Below are positions 1 through 6,292 of a DNA stretch of 7,277 nt, piece by piece. The DNA is from SIG402 sp045639045 (GTDB taxonomy: Bacteria > Bacillota > Clostridia > Christensenellales > Borkfalkiaceae), in NCBI GenBank assembly GCA_045639045.1, contig JAZUCI010000104.1, positions 1 to 7,277 of the forward strand. The letters are read 5' to 3'. Below the pieces are notes generated by a model, which saw only the letters and a program-made list of their open reading frames with translations, searched no databases and was not told the DNA's origin. The number at the start of each line of letters is the position of its first letter. The first letter of the stretch is position 1. Both the position numbers and the translations under genes were made by a program.

Positions 1-204
1 CCACATATCCCCCGACCAATAATCGAACAGTTTTACGCGTAAAATAACGGCAAACACGCTAATAAGCGCCAAAAAGAAGAAAATTTCCCACTTTTTAACG
101 AAGGCAACCGCGGTTTTTAGGTAGTTTTTTACTTTTTCCGCTTTCGTTGGCGCGGGCGCGGATTCTTGCGCTTCCTCTAACAACGCGTTTTCTTGTTGTT
201 CCAT
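1..204 (-). CDS. N-terminal part of a membrane protein, possibly a GT-C type glycosyltransferase (3' end off the window)
   Basis: The first 68 codons are visible; the gene runs off the left edge. The ATG at 204 has an AAGGAG ribosome site (214-219) that overlaps the dut stop codon, and the gene begins 13 bp after dut, so the two are probably cotranscribed. The protein starts with about 20 acidic/Ala/Pro-rich residues (MEQQENALLEEA...), then a Lys-containing stretch, then a hydrophobic segment at about residues 41-56 (IFFFLALISVFAVIL). This is followed by RVKLFDYWSGDMW. A first transmembrane helix followed by an Arg and an S-G-D motif resembles the start of multi-spanning GT-C/mannosyltransferase-like membrane proteins of Clostridia, as I recall that family. 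With only one helix visible, this is inference. There is no cleavable signal peptide: the helix lies too far from the N terminus. The coding call is firm, the function is not. Confidence 0.6.
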   Translation of the reverse strand, partial: MEQQENALLEEAQESAPAPTKAEKVKNYLKTAVAFVKKWEIFFFLALISVFAVILRVKLFDYWSGDMW

Positions 205-217
205 ATCCGTAAACTCC

Positions 218-715
218 TTATTTCGTGGTAGAACCAAAACCGCCTTCGCGAATCCCTTCGGCGGCGTCGTCCTCCGTTATTCCAAAGGGTAAGAACACCC
301 CTTGGCAAAAGGCTTCCCCTTTATTTACCGTAAGGGTTTTGCCCGTTTTTCCGTCGTTGGTAATTTTTACGAAGATATGCCCTTCGTTTTTCGCGCCGAA
401 GTAATCGCTATCAATTACCCCCACGGTATTATCCAGTTGCAAGCGGTACTTAAACCCAAGCCCGCTGCGGGGGAAGATCATCAGCACCCATCCGTTTTCA
501 ATGTTCGCGCGAATGCCCGTGGGAACTTTCACCGTTTCGCCCGGGGCAAGGGTAAAGGAAGCGGGCGCGTAAAAATCGTACCCCGCGCTACCCATAGTGG
601 CGCGTTTGGGCAAAGATACTTCGCATACCTCTGCATTTTGTACCCCAAATTCTTCTAGCATCGCTTGCGCGAAGTTTTCCTTGGATACGCGCATAAATTT
701 TGCAATTTTTTGCAT
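218..715 (-). CDS. dut: dUTP diphosphatase (dUTPase), trimeric family
   Basis: Hydrolyses dUTP to dUMP and pyrophosphate in the cytoplasm, keeping uracil out of DNA and supplying dUMP for thymidylate synthesis. All five dUTPase motifs are present in order in 165 residues: motif 1 AGYDFYA (44-50), motif 2 PRSGLGF (82-88), motif 3 GVIDSDYFG (99-107), motif 4 GEAFCQGVF (133-141) and the Gly-rich C-terminal arm REGGFGSTTK (156-165). By family analogy, Asp102 is the catalytic base and Tyr105 packs on the deoxyribose. About 25 residues precede the usual core (typical enzymes are 135-150 aa). An extension of this kind (a KFMRVSKENF-like segment, then LPKRAT) is, to my recollection, normal in a clostridial subgroup. 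The start at 715 has AAGGAG 6 bases upstream; in-frame Met8 and Met19 are less likely. A membrane protein gene follows 13 bp downstream, and mnmA lies upstream across a 171-bp spacer, so dut may have its own promoter. Confidence 0.96.
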   Translation of the reverse strand: MQKIAKFMRVSKENFAQAMLEEFGVQNAEVCEVSLPKRATMGSAGYDFYAPASFTLAPGETVKVPTGIRANIENGWVLMIFPRSGLGFKYRLQLDNTVGVIDSDYFGAKNEGHIFVKITNDGKTGKTLTVNKGEAFCQGVFLPFGITEDDAAEGIREGGFGSTTK

Positions 716-886
716 GGTTTTCTCCTTTTGTTATACCTAAAAACGAGTTATCTAAAACCTTAATACAAGGTAGTTACAAGCAGTTTAAGGCTCGCAAAGC
801 GGTTTAGGCTTGGCTAACCTTGTTTGGCTCGCAAGGTTAAATCCGCAAAGCAGTAAACGCAAAAATGCGCCGTAAATACGTTGTAT
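716..886. other. 171-bp spacer between mnmA and dut, with short repeats and a hairpin
   Basis: No ORF with a ribosome site is seen. The stretch holds two direct copies of GGCTCGCAA (789-797 and 826-834), two related CGCAAAGC blocks (794-801 and 844-851), an 8-bp hairpin (815-839), a shorter inverted repeat ACCTT/AAGGT (757-761 and 767-771), and a CGCA/TGCG mini-hairpin (858-869). None is followed by a clear U-run on the minus strand, so I do not call a terminator for mnmA. A TAGATA box (minus strand, 754-749) could be a -10 for dut, but its best -35 (TTGTAA) is 19 bases away, so no promoter is claimed. Confidence 0.5.
815..839. repeat. Perfect 8-bp inverted repeat (hairpin) between mnmA and dut
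   Basis: TAACCTTG (815-822) is perfectly complementary to CAAGGTTA (832-839) around a 9-base loop. The right arm and loop overlap the second GGCTCGCAA direct repeat. On the minus strand the hairpin lies about 48 bases after the mnmA stop, but what follows (GCCAAGCC...) is not U-rich. It is therefore not a standard intrinsic terminator. It could protect the mnmA mRNA 3' end or be a remnant of an intergenic repeat. Confidence 0.4.
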
Positions 887-1969
887 TTAACGCAGCTTAT
901 ACGCTTGCGTTATTACCCCACCGCCAAGGCATTGCGTTTCATTATAGAATACACAGTATTGCCCGGGGGTTACGGCGCGCTGTTTTTCATCAAACAACAC
1001 GAACAGTTCGCCATTCGGCTTTACGGTTACGGATACCCCTTGTTCATCCTGACGGTAACGGAATTTGGCGTTACAGCGGAAGGATGTTTGGGTGGGCTTA
1101 GATGGAATCCAATTCATTTCGGTAACGGTTGCCGCATCCGAATATAACAAATCCTCGTTGCCGTGGGCAATTACTAAGCGGTTGGTTTTTAAGTCCTTTT
1201 CCACAACGAACCATCTGCCTTCGTCGTTCTTTTGCCCGCCGATATTTAAGCCCTTGCGCTGACCTAACGTGTAGTACATTAGCCCGTCGTGGCTACCTAA
1301 AACGCGCCCGTCCAACGTTACGATTTCCCCTGGCTTTGCGGGAAGATACGTTTTTAGGAAGTTGCGGAAATTCCGTTCCCCAATAAAGCAAATACCCGTG
1401 CTATCCTTTTTCTTTGCGGTGGAAAGCCCTAACTTTTCGGCAATTTCCCGTACTTCCCCCTTTTGCATTTTGCCCAAGGGGAACAGTACCCCTTCTAACT
1501 GTGCTTGCGAAAGTTGGTTTAAAAAGTAGGTTTGGTCCTTGTTTTGGTCCGCCGCCTTTAACAAGCTATGCACCCCGTTTTCGTGCGAAATATCGCAGTA
1601 ATGCCCGGTGGCAATCAGTTCCGCCCCTAAGCTTTTGGCATATTCCTTAAAGGGGCCGAACTTAATTTCGCGGTTGCAAAGCACGTCCGGATTGGGCGTT
1701 CTGCCCGCCGCGTATTCTTTTAAGAAATAGGAAAACACGCGATCCATATAATCCTTGGAAAAATTGACCGCGTAGTACGGAATATCCAAGGTAGAACAAA
1801 CGCGACGCACGTCCGCAAAGTCCGCTTCCGCGGTGCAGGCGTCATCCTCCGTTTCTTCCCAGTTTTTCATAAAAAGGCCGATTACCTCGTACCCCTGTTG
1901 TTTTAATAGGTATGCGGCAACGCTGCTATCCACGCCCCCACTCATACCCACTACTACGCGTTTACTCAT
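887..1969 (-). CDS. mnmA: tRNA-specific 2-thiouridylase MnmA (TrmU)
   Basis: Catalyses ATP-dependent 2-thiolation of U34 in tRNAs for Lys, Glu and Gln, using sulfur passed on from a cysteine desulfurase. The 360-aa length is normal. The N-terminal PP-loop GMSGGVDSS (residues 8-16) binds and adenylates with ATP. Cys98 in PNPDVLCNREIKFG and Cys194 in DSTGICFIGERNF match the catalytic nucleophile/persulfide cysteine pair (Cys102 and Cys199 in E. coli). Further family blocks are TGHY (121-124), DQTYFL (145-150) and YTLGQRKGL (233-241), followed by the C-terminal beta-barrel ending in CLGGGVI. Start: ATG at 1969 with AAGGA 7 bases upstream, right before SKRVVVGMSGG as in homologues. No desulfurase (iscS/nifS) gene adjoins it here. 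It is separated from the upstream gene by 187 bp including the structured element, so it is probably a separate transcription unit. Confidence 0.97.
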   Translation of the reverse strand: MSKRVVVGMSGGVDSSVAAYLLKQQGYEVIGLFMKNWEETEDDACTAEADFADVRRVCSTLDIPYYAVNFSKDYMDRVFSYFLKEYAAGRTPNPDVLCNREIKFGPFKEYAKSLGAELIATGHYCDISHENGVHSLLKAADQNKDQTYFLNQLSQAQLEGVLFPLGKMQKGEVREIAEKLGLSTAKKKDSTGICFIGERNFRNFLKTYLPAKPGEIVTLDGRVLGSHDGLMYYTLGQRKGLNIGGQKNDEGRWFVVEKDLKTNRLVIAHGNEDLLYSDAATVTEMNWIPSKPTQTSFRCNAKFRYRQDEQGVSVTVKPNGELFVLFDEKQRAVTPGQYCVFYNETQCLGGGVITQAYKLR

Positions 1970-2035
1970 AGTTGTTCCTTTTTCGTTGTTTTAGTTAAAA
2001 TTTCAAATCTTTCTCACAAGGTAGTTTATAACCTA
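1970..2035 (-). promoter_or_regulatory. AT-rich leader upstream of mnmA, weak promoter candidate
   Basis: Between the structured element and the mnmA start is an AT-rich stretch. On the minus strand it reads ...GGTTATAAACTACCTTGTGAG..., ending in AAAAAGGAAC, the mnmA ribosome site. TATAAA (minus, 2030-2025) fits a -10 box and would leave a leader of roughly 50 bases. No good TTGACA-like -35 sits 16-18 bases before it; that position falls in the end of the structured element. The 11-mer AACTACCTTGT (minus, 2026-2016) recurs upstream of dut. A promoter here is a weak inference. Confidence 0.22.
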
Positions 2036-2156
2036 GGCGGTGTAGAACCAAGCAAGACAAGGAAGTCCGAGTGGTTTGGGGCGGAAGTATACTTATCGTA
2101 TCCGACGGTCCAAACCACGACGGCTGACACAGTATTGCGACGGTTATACGCCGCCG
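2036..2156 (+). ncRNA. Candidate structured RNA or palindromic intergenic element, 121 bp, unclassified
   Basis: Seen directly: the ends pair as GGCGGTGTA (2036-2044) with TATACGCCGCC (2145-2155), nine contiguous pairs with one wobble at 2041/2150. Inside, GTGGTTTGG (2071-2079) pairs perfectly with CCAAACCAC (2110-2118), extended by a G-T at 2080/2109. Its apical part holds CGG (2082-2084) with CCG (2102-2104) and ATAC (2089-2092) with GTAT (2098-2101) around TTATC. CGACGG occurs three times (2103, 2118, 2138). The wobbles are G-U only if the + strand is the RNA; on the minus strand they become A-C mismatches. G2069/A2120 and A2070/G2119, next to the long stem, could be tandem G-A pairs in + polarity. 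The element begins right after the stop of the 647-codon gene and is not followed by a U-run on either strand. I recognise no Rfam family, tRNA or terminator. Similar elements may be dispersed in related genomes, but I cannot check that. Confidence 0.45.
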
Positions 2157-4100
2157 TTACTCGCAAAGAATTAGAGTGCTACGATAAGCCTTCAACGGGG
2201 GCGCCGTTACCACGTACGTATCCCCTTGTTTTTCGTAAGTAAGGGTAAGTTCTTCCCCTTCGCTAGTAAGCATACGGAAGTTTTCCCCTTGGGGGTTTAC
2301 GATTTCGTACGTAAGCGCTTCGCTATCCCCAATGGAAATGGAGTGGGTATAAACGCCCGTGCATTTCCCTTGCGCGTTTACGCGGGGAAGCACCACCGCT
2401 TGTTCGGGGGAGGTAAGCATTGCGCCGTTGCCACCCGTAAGCGCCCAAGCCGAGTTTAGCATAAATCTTCTTCTATTCGCGTTAACGAATACGTGGAACA
2501 GCGAATATCCGCAAATATGCCACGTACCGCCCTTTGCGGTTGTAACGCGCGCTTGCACCAGTTTCCCTTCCGAAAGGGCAAGGGGGGTAACCGTAACCCC
2601 TTCTTTTTCGGTAAGGGTAAGATATGCGCCCGGAACGAAGCCGTCCGTATGCCCGCGGCCTTTAATGCCGCGCGCCGTTTGTTCTTCCACGTATTCTTCC
2701 ATACGTCCGGGTTTTTCAAACGCCGCAGTAACAGGAATTTCCTTACCGTATCCGCGCTTTTCTAGTTCTAACACGGTTAACCCGTCCGTAAGCACGTTGG
2801 AAGAAAGCAGTTTTTCAATTTCCGCATCCGTTAAATATTTTACCATTGCGGAGTGCAGTAAATACGCGCGTTCGTCCTCGTAAGAAAGGGGTAAGCCAAT
2901 TTGCCACAGTTCCCTACCGCATTCCTTGGGCACGTTAGACCAAACGCTTTCATCCACTTTCCCGTTATTCGCATCGTATTCTTCTTCGGTTACGTAGTTA
3001 ATTTTATGCGCTTCTTCGCCAACGAAGGGGTGTAAGCCACAAAGCTTTCCGCTTTCCCGCCAAGCCTTGATGGCTTCAAAATACTTGCGTTCCTTACTTA
3101 GCGCCTTAAAGTAGCGTTCTTCAAAGGGAACTTCTTCACATTCTTGCCCAACGAAGTGGAAGGAAGTACCCGTACAGCTAAGCGCCAAGTTTAGTTCGGC
3201 TTCCATCATGGTACCGCGAACGGATTTACCCATAGAGGTATTATCCGTGTTTTCAATTTCGGGGCGGCGTACGGTTACGTAATCGGGCAAGCGTTTGTTG
3301 AGAAGGGAGTTATTTAGTACCTTATCCAATACGTTACGGGGCTGTGCGTCGTTATAGTGGAACGCGCCCCCACGCGAAAAGGGAGGTTTGCCGTTGCCAC
3401 GGTATAAGCCGTTGAAAATATGATTCAAATTGCCGCCGTTATGCGCGCTTAAAAAACAGTTTTCGTAACCAACGAAGGAATCGGGTGCTACTTCCGCCGC
3501 CGCCTTTGCCAAGGTATAGGCGTAATCTTCCATCCCTTCGTTGTTGTGCGCGATATATTCGGCGCGGAATTCCCCGTCCGTTAAGAACTTTTTGCGGATT
3601 TCCGCACGGGTTAAGTTGCTACCCCGTTTTTCGTTAAATAAGCGGATACACTCGTCGCAAAAACATCCGTAGCCTACGCCGTTTCTAAATTCCAAACGCA
3701 TATCGTCGTCTATGTACATAGCAAAGGGCTGATAGCGCATGTATTTTTTAATTAGCTCCGTTTGATAAGCGCGAATATTTTCCCCACGGGGGCAAAATGC
3801 GCCGGGCATAAATTTGCCGTTATAATCGGTCAACTTTCTAAAATGCTTGGTTACCTCGTTTTCGGGCAATTCGGGAATATGCCCCAAGGTAGAACCCATT
3901 TCAAACACCGCGCGATACCCTGCCGCTTCCGCAATTTCCTTTGCTTTTTTGAAACGGAGCGCGCGCTGTTCGTGTTCTTCTAACGTGGTGTACCAATAAA
4001 TGCCGAACCACACCTCGTCACAACTACCTTCGTTGCGCTGCAATGCTTTGATTTCATCTTCAAAAGTTTCCATATCCGAAATCATGCGAATTACGTTCAT
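2157..4100 (-). CDS. Putative GH42-like TIM-barrel glycoside hydrolase relative, 647 aa
   Basis: I do not recognise a named enzyme. Residues 1 to about 340 look like a TIM barrel: MYIDDDMRLEF (128-138) ends a barrel strand, followed by GCFCDECIRLFNEKRG (145-160). The pattern Cys103...Cys146-x-Cys148-x2-Cys151 resembles the zinc cluster of GH42 beta-galactosidases (Cys106, 150, 152, 155 in the Thermus A4 enzyme), with nearly the same spacing. Other conserved-looking segments are GYENC (211-215), RRPEIENTD (278-286) and FHFVGQECEE (314-323). Residues about 395-460 (LTDAEIEKLLSSNVLTDG, 423-440) resemble the middle domain of GH42-like proteins, and the rest is beta-rich. The catalytic acids are uncertain: Asp131-133 or Glu137 for acid/base, and the nucleophile is unassigned. 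There is no signal peptide, so it is probably cytoplasmic. The ATG at 4100 has AAGGAAGGA upstream. It lies 30 bp after the phosphatase gene, so it is likely cotranscribed with the his genes, although no histidine role is evident. Confidence 0.8.
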   Translation of the reverse strand: MNVIRMISDMETFEDEIKALQRNEGSCDEVWFGIYWYTTLEEHEQRALRFKKAKEIAEAAGYRAVFEMGSTLGHIPELPENEVTKHFRKLTDYNGKFMPGAFCPRGENIRAYQTELIKKYMRYQPFAMYIDDDMRLEFRNGVGYGCFCDECIRLFNEKRGSNLTRAEIRKKFLTDGEFRAEYIAHNNEGMEDYAYTLAKAAAEVAPDSFVGYENCFLSAHNGGNLNHIFNGLYRGNGKPPFSRGGAFHYNDAQPRNVLDKVLNNSLLNKRLPDYVTVRRPEIENTDNTSMGKSVRGTMMEAELNLALSCTGTSFHFVGQECEEVPFEERYFKALSKERKYFEAIKAWRESGKLCGLHPFVGEEAHKINYVTEEEYDANNGKVDESVWSNVPKECGRELWQIGLPLSYEDERAYLLHSAMVKYLTDAEIEKLLSSNVLTDGLTVLELEKRGYGKEIPVTAAFEKPGRMEEYVEEQTARGIKGRGHTDGFVPGAYLTLTEKEGVTVTPLALSEGKLVQARVTTAKGGTWHICGYSLFHVFVNANRRRFMLNSAWALTGGNGAMLTSPEQAVVLPRVNAQGKCTGVYTHSISIGDSEALTYEIVNPQGENFRMLTSEGEELTLTYEKQGDTYVVTAPPLKAYRSTLILCE

Positions 4101-4130
4101 TTTTCTTTCCTTCCTTAATCTTTATTAAAG

Positions 4131-4877
4131 TTATTTAAGCAGCGCTTCCCAACGGGAAAAGCCGTTTGCTATGCCTAAAGTAGAGTGCGCGTCGCTACCC
4201 AAAACAAGGGTTGCGCCCATCTTTTTTAAGTAGTTTAGCATTTGGGTTTCGGGATAGGGTGTGGTGCGATAGCCACGCGTAATCGCCCCCACGTTTACTT
4301 CAAACGAAACGCCCGTTTTCACAAGTTTTTCCACCGCGGAAAGCATCGCTTTTTGGTACCTTGGGTGCGAAGTATCGAAAATGGGGTCTACTTCGTTAAA
4401 CTTTAACAGTAAATCGGGGTGCGCCAAAATATCCGCGCCCGTTTCATCTACCGCGTTCGAAAGCCTATCAAAATACGCTTCGGCAAAGGCAAGGGGGTCA
4501 CCGTGAAAGCCTTCTTCTATCGCGTTTCGCACTTTACCCGCCGTATGATCCACGGGGTAATACGTTTCCCCCACTTTTAGGTAGTGTACGCCCGCAATTA
4601 CGTAGTCGAACCCCTTGGTTTGATCGGGGGTTTCTACGTCCTGCTCTATTCCGCAAAGAAGGTTGATTTTACCGCGGTATTTTTCCTTTAAGGTTTGCAT
4701 TTCCCTTTGAAACGCCCACACGTTTTCTTGTTTGGGGTTTACTTGGGTATCAAAGGGGGCAAAGGAGTGGGTAACTAACCCAAAGGTAGTTAAGCCTTTT
4801 TCTATTGCGGCAAGCACCATTTCTTCGGGGGTGTTTTTTCCATCGCAAAAGGTGGTGTAAGCGTGTAAATCGCGCAT
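4131..4877 (-). CDS. hisK: PHP-family histidinol-phosphatase (HisK type)
   Basis: Expected reaction: histidinol phosphate to histidinol plus phosphate, the penultimate stage of histidine synthesis. The 248-aa protein shows the PHP metal-site motifs: DLHAYTTFCDG (3-13), THS (His37), GIEQD (Glu78), AGVHYL (His98), LAHPDLLLKFN (His153) and GSDAHS (Asp229, His231). FEVNVGAITRGYR (192-204) followed by PYP (207-209) is typical of the HisK-like branch. Oddity: the first motif is normally H-x-H, but here it is His5-Ala-Tyr7 (codons CAC GCT TAC), so one expected metal ligand is replaced by Tyr. Activity is therefore not certain. It starts 2 bp after the hisIE stop with no strong ribosome site (only GGTG), so translation probably depends on coupling to hisIE. 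Its place in the his operon is the best support for the substrate. A phosphoesterase with another substrate is the alternative. Confidence 0.88.
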   Translation of the reverse strand: MRDLHAYTTFCDGKNTPEEMVLAAIEKGLTTFGLVTHSFAPFDTQVNPKQENVWAFQREMQTLKEKYRGKINLLCGIEQDVETPDQTKGFDYVIAGVHYLKVGETYYPVDHTAGKVRNAIEEGFHGDPLAFAEAYFDRLSNAVDETGADILAHPDLLLKFNEVDPIFDTSHPRYQKAMLSAVEKLVKTGVSFEVNVGAITRGYRTTPYPETQMLNYLKKMGATLVLGSDAHSTLGIANGFSRWEALLK

Positions 4878-4879
4878 AA

Positions 4880-5524
4880 TTACACCATTTTTTCTTGTTT
4901 TACCTTTTTATCAATGACGTGGCGGGAGGCTAATTCCTTGTGAATATCTTCTAAAGAAATGCCCGCTTCAATCATTAAAACCATTACGTGATAGGTAAGG
5001 TCTGCAATTTCGTAGATGGTTTCCGCTTTATCTTGCGCTTTTGCGGCAATGATAACTTCGGTGCATTCTTCCCCCACCTTTTTTAAGATTTTATCCAAAC
5101 CCTTTTCAAACAGGTAGGTGGTATAGCTGCCTTCCTTTTTTTCCACCTTTCTTCCCACCAGCATTTGCATTAAGCCTTGCAAGGAAAATTCGTGAAGGTC
5201 TTCGTTTTCCCAAACGGGGTTAAAAAAGCAGGATTCTTCCCCCGTGTGGCAAGCGGGGCCGTGGGGGCGCACCACCACGGTGAGCGCGTCCTTATCGCAA
5301 TCCGCAGTAATGGAAACTACGTCCTGCACGTTACCGCTGGTTTCCCCCTTGCGCCACAGCTGTTGGCGGGAACGGGAGAAAAAGCAGGTGCGCTTTTCCT
5401 TTAAGGTAATTTCCAAACTTTCGCGGTTCATGTACGCCAAAGTTAACACCTTTTTACTTACTTCGTCCACCACGATGGCGGGGATTAAGCCTTTTTCGTC
5501 AAATTTCAATTCGTCTAAATTCAT
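4880..5524 (-). CDS. hisIE: Bifunctional phosphoribosyl-AMP cyclohydrolase / phosphoribosyl-ATP pyrophosphatase
   Basis: Carries out steps 2 and 3 of histidine synthesis: PR-ATP to PR-AMP plus pyrophosphate (HisE domain), then ring opening to ProFAR (HisI domain). The 214 aa match the fused form. HisI domain, about residues 1-108: LAYMNRESL (29-37), LWRKGETSGN (56-65), ADCDKDA (74-80, metal-binding Asp75/77/79 and Cys76) and GPACHTGEESCF (89-100, with zinc-ligand-type Cys92 and Cys99). HisE domain, about 113-205: KKVGEECTEVIIAAK (148-162) with the Mg-binding Glu cluster 152/153/156, and YEIADLTYH (171-179). All key residues are present. The start at 5524 lies 9 bp after the hisF stop; the ribosome site is weak (TAGGT about 8 bases upstream), suggesting coupling with hisF. 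Its stop is 2 bp before the phosphatase start. Confidence 0.97.
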   Translation of the reverse strand: MNLDELKFDEKGLIPAIVVDEVSKKVLTLAYMNRESLEITLKEKRTCFFSRSRQQLWRKGETSGNVQDVVSITADCDKDALTVVVRPHGPACHTGEESCFFNPVWENEDLHEFSLQGLMQMLVGRKVEKKEGSYTTYLFEKGLDKILKKVGEECTEVIIAAKAQDKAETIYEIADLTYHVMVLMIEAGISLEDIHKELASRHVIDKKVKQEKMV

Positions 5525-5533
5525 TCTTTTTAC

Positions 5534-6292
5534 CTATATCCTTACGGGAATATTTTTCTTTTTCAGTTCGGTTTTTAAGTCGTTAATTTTCACTTCCCCA
5601 AAGTGGAAGATGCTTGCGGCAAGCCCCGCGTCTACCTTGGGAAGGGTTTCAAACAGTTCGATAAAGTGTTGGATGTTCCCCGCACCGCCCGAAGCGATTA
5701 CGGGTACGTTCACCCTTTCGCAAACGCTAGAAAGCATGGGGATATCAAAACCGCCCTTCACCCCGTCCGTATCAATGGAGTTTAAGACGATTTCCCCCGC
5801 GCCGTTTTCCACACCGCGAACGATCCATTCAATCGCATCCATACCCGTGTTTTCCCTGCCGCCTTTAGAAAATACGGTATATTTTCCGTTTACGCGTTTT
5901 ACGTCCGCAGAAAGCACCACGCATTGGCTACCGTACCGCTTTGCCGCTTCGTAAATTAAATTGGGGTTTTTGATTGCGCCAGAGTTAACGCTTACTTTAT
6001 CCGCCCCACACGAAAGCACCCGTTCAAAATCGGATAGGGCGTTAATACCGCCCCCTACCGTAAGGGGAATAAAAATGGTGCGCGCTACTTCCCTTAAAAT
6101 ATCCGTGAACAGCGCGCGGTTTTCGCTGGATGCGGTGATATCGTAAAACACTAGTTCATCCGCGCCGTTATCCGAATAATACTGCCCTAAGGCTACGGGG
6201 GAATTTACGTCGTTTAGCCCCGAAAAGTTTACGCCTTTTACTACCCTGCCATCCTTTACGTCTAAACAAGGGATAATGCGTTTAGAAATCAT
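5534..6292 (-). CDS. hisF: Imidazole glycerol phosphate synthase, cyclase subunit HisF
   Basis: A (beta/alpha)8 barrel that takes ammonia channelled from HisH and converts PRFAR to imidazole glycerol phosphate and AICAR; cytoplasmic, paired with the HisH encoded two genes upstream. At 252 aa it is full length. Catalytic Asp11 in PCLDVKDGRVVKG (8-20) and Asp130 in LSADVKR (127-133) have the same numbering as in the Thermotoga enzyme. Phosphate-binding segments are VGGGINA (79-85), NSIDTDGVKGGFD (171-183) and ASGGAGN (200-206). The ATG at 6292 overlaps the hisA stop as ATGA, and GGAGGTG lies just upstream inside hisA, giving both coupling and a strong ribosome site. Ends in TAG, 9 bp before hisIE. 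Confidence 0.98.
   Translation of the reverse strand: MISKRIIPCLDVKDGRVVKGVNFSGLNDVNSPVALGQYYSDNGADELVFYDITASSENRALFTDILREVARTIFIPLTVGGGINALSDFERVLSCGADKVSVNSGAIKNPNLIYEAAKRYGSQCVVLSADVKRVNGKYTVFSKGGRENTGMDAIEWIVRGVENGAGEIVLNSIDTDGVKGGFDIPMLSSVCERVNVPVIASGGAGNIQHFIELFETLPKVDAGLAASIFHFGEVKINDLKTELKKKNIPVRI

Noticed and set aside
302..658. 118-codon open frame on the + strand across dut
   Set aside because: It is fully antisense to a dUTPase with all five motifs intact, so it is a shadow frame.
730..735. TATAAC (minus strand) as the dut -10 box
   Set aside because: It would place the transcription start inside the ribosome site, and there is no matching -35.
858..869. CGCA/TGCG mini-hairpin just after mnmA as terminator
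   Set aside because: The stem is only 4 bp and the following T-run has three bases; too weak to call.
2036..2156. Rho-independent terminator, tRNA or riboswitch
   Set aside because: There is no U-run after either end, no cloverleaf or anticodon arm, and no known riboswitch core that I recognise; it is kept as an unclassified structured element.
2359..2883. 174-codon open frame on the + strand inside the 647-codon gene
   Set aside because: It is an antisense shadow of a long coding frame, with no family features and no ribosome site.
5244..5954. 236-codon open frame on the + strand across hisIE and hisF
   Set aside because: It is antisense to two clearly conserved genes, has no ribosome site or recognisable domain, and its composition follows from the codon use of the opposite strand.
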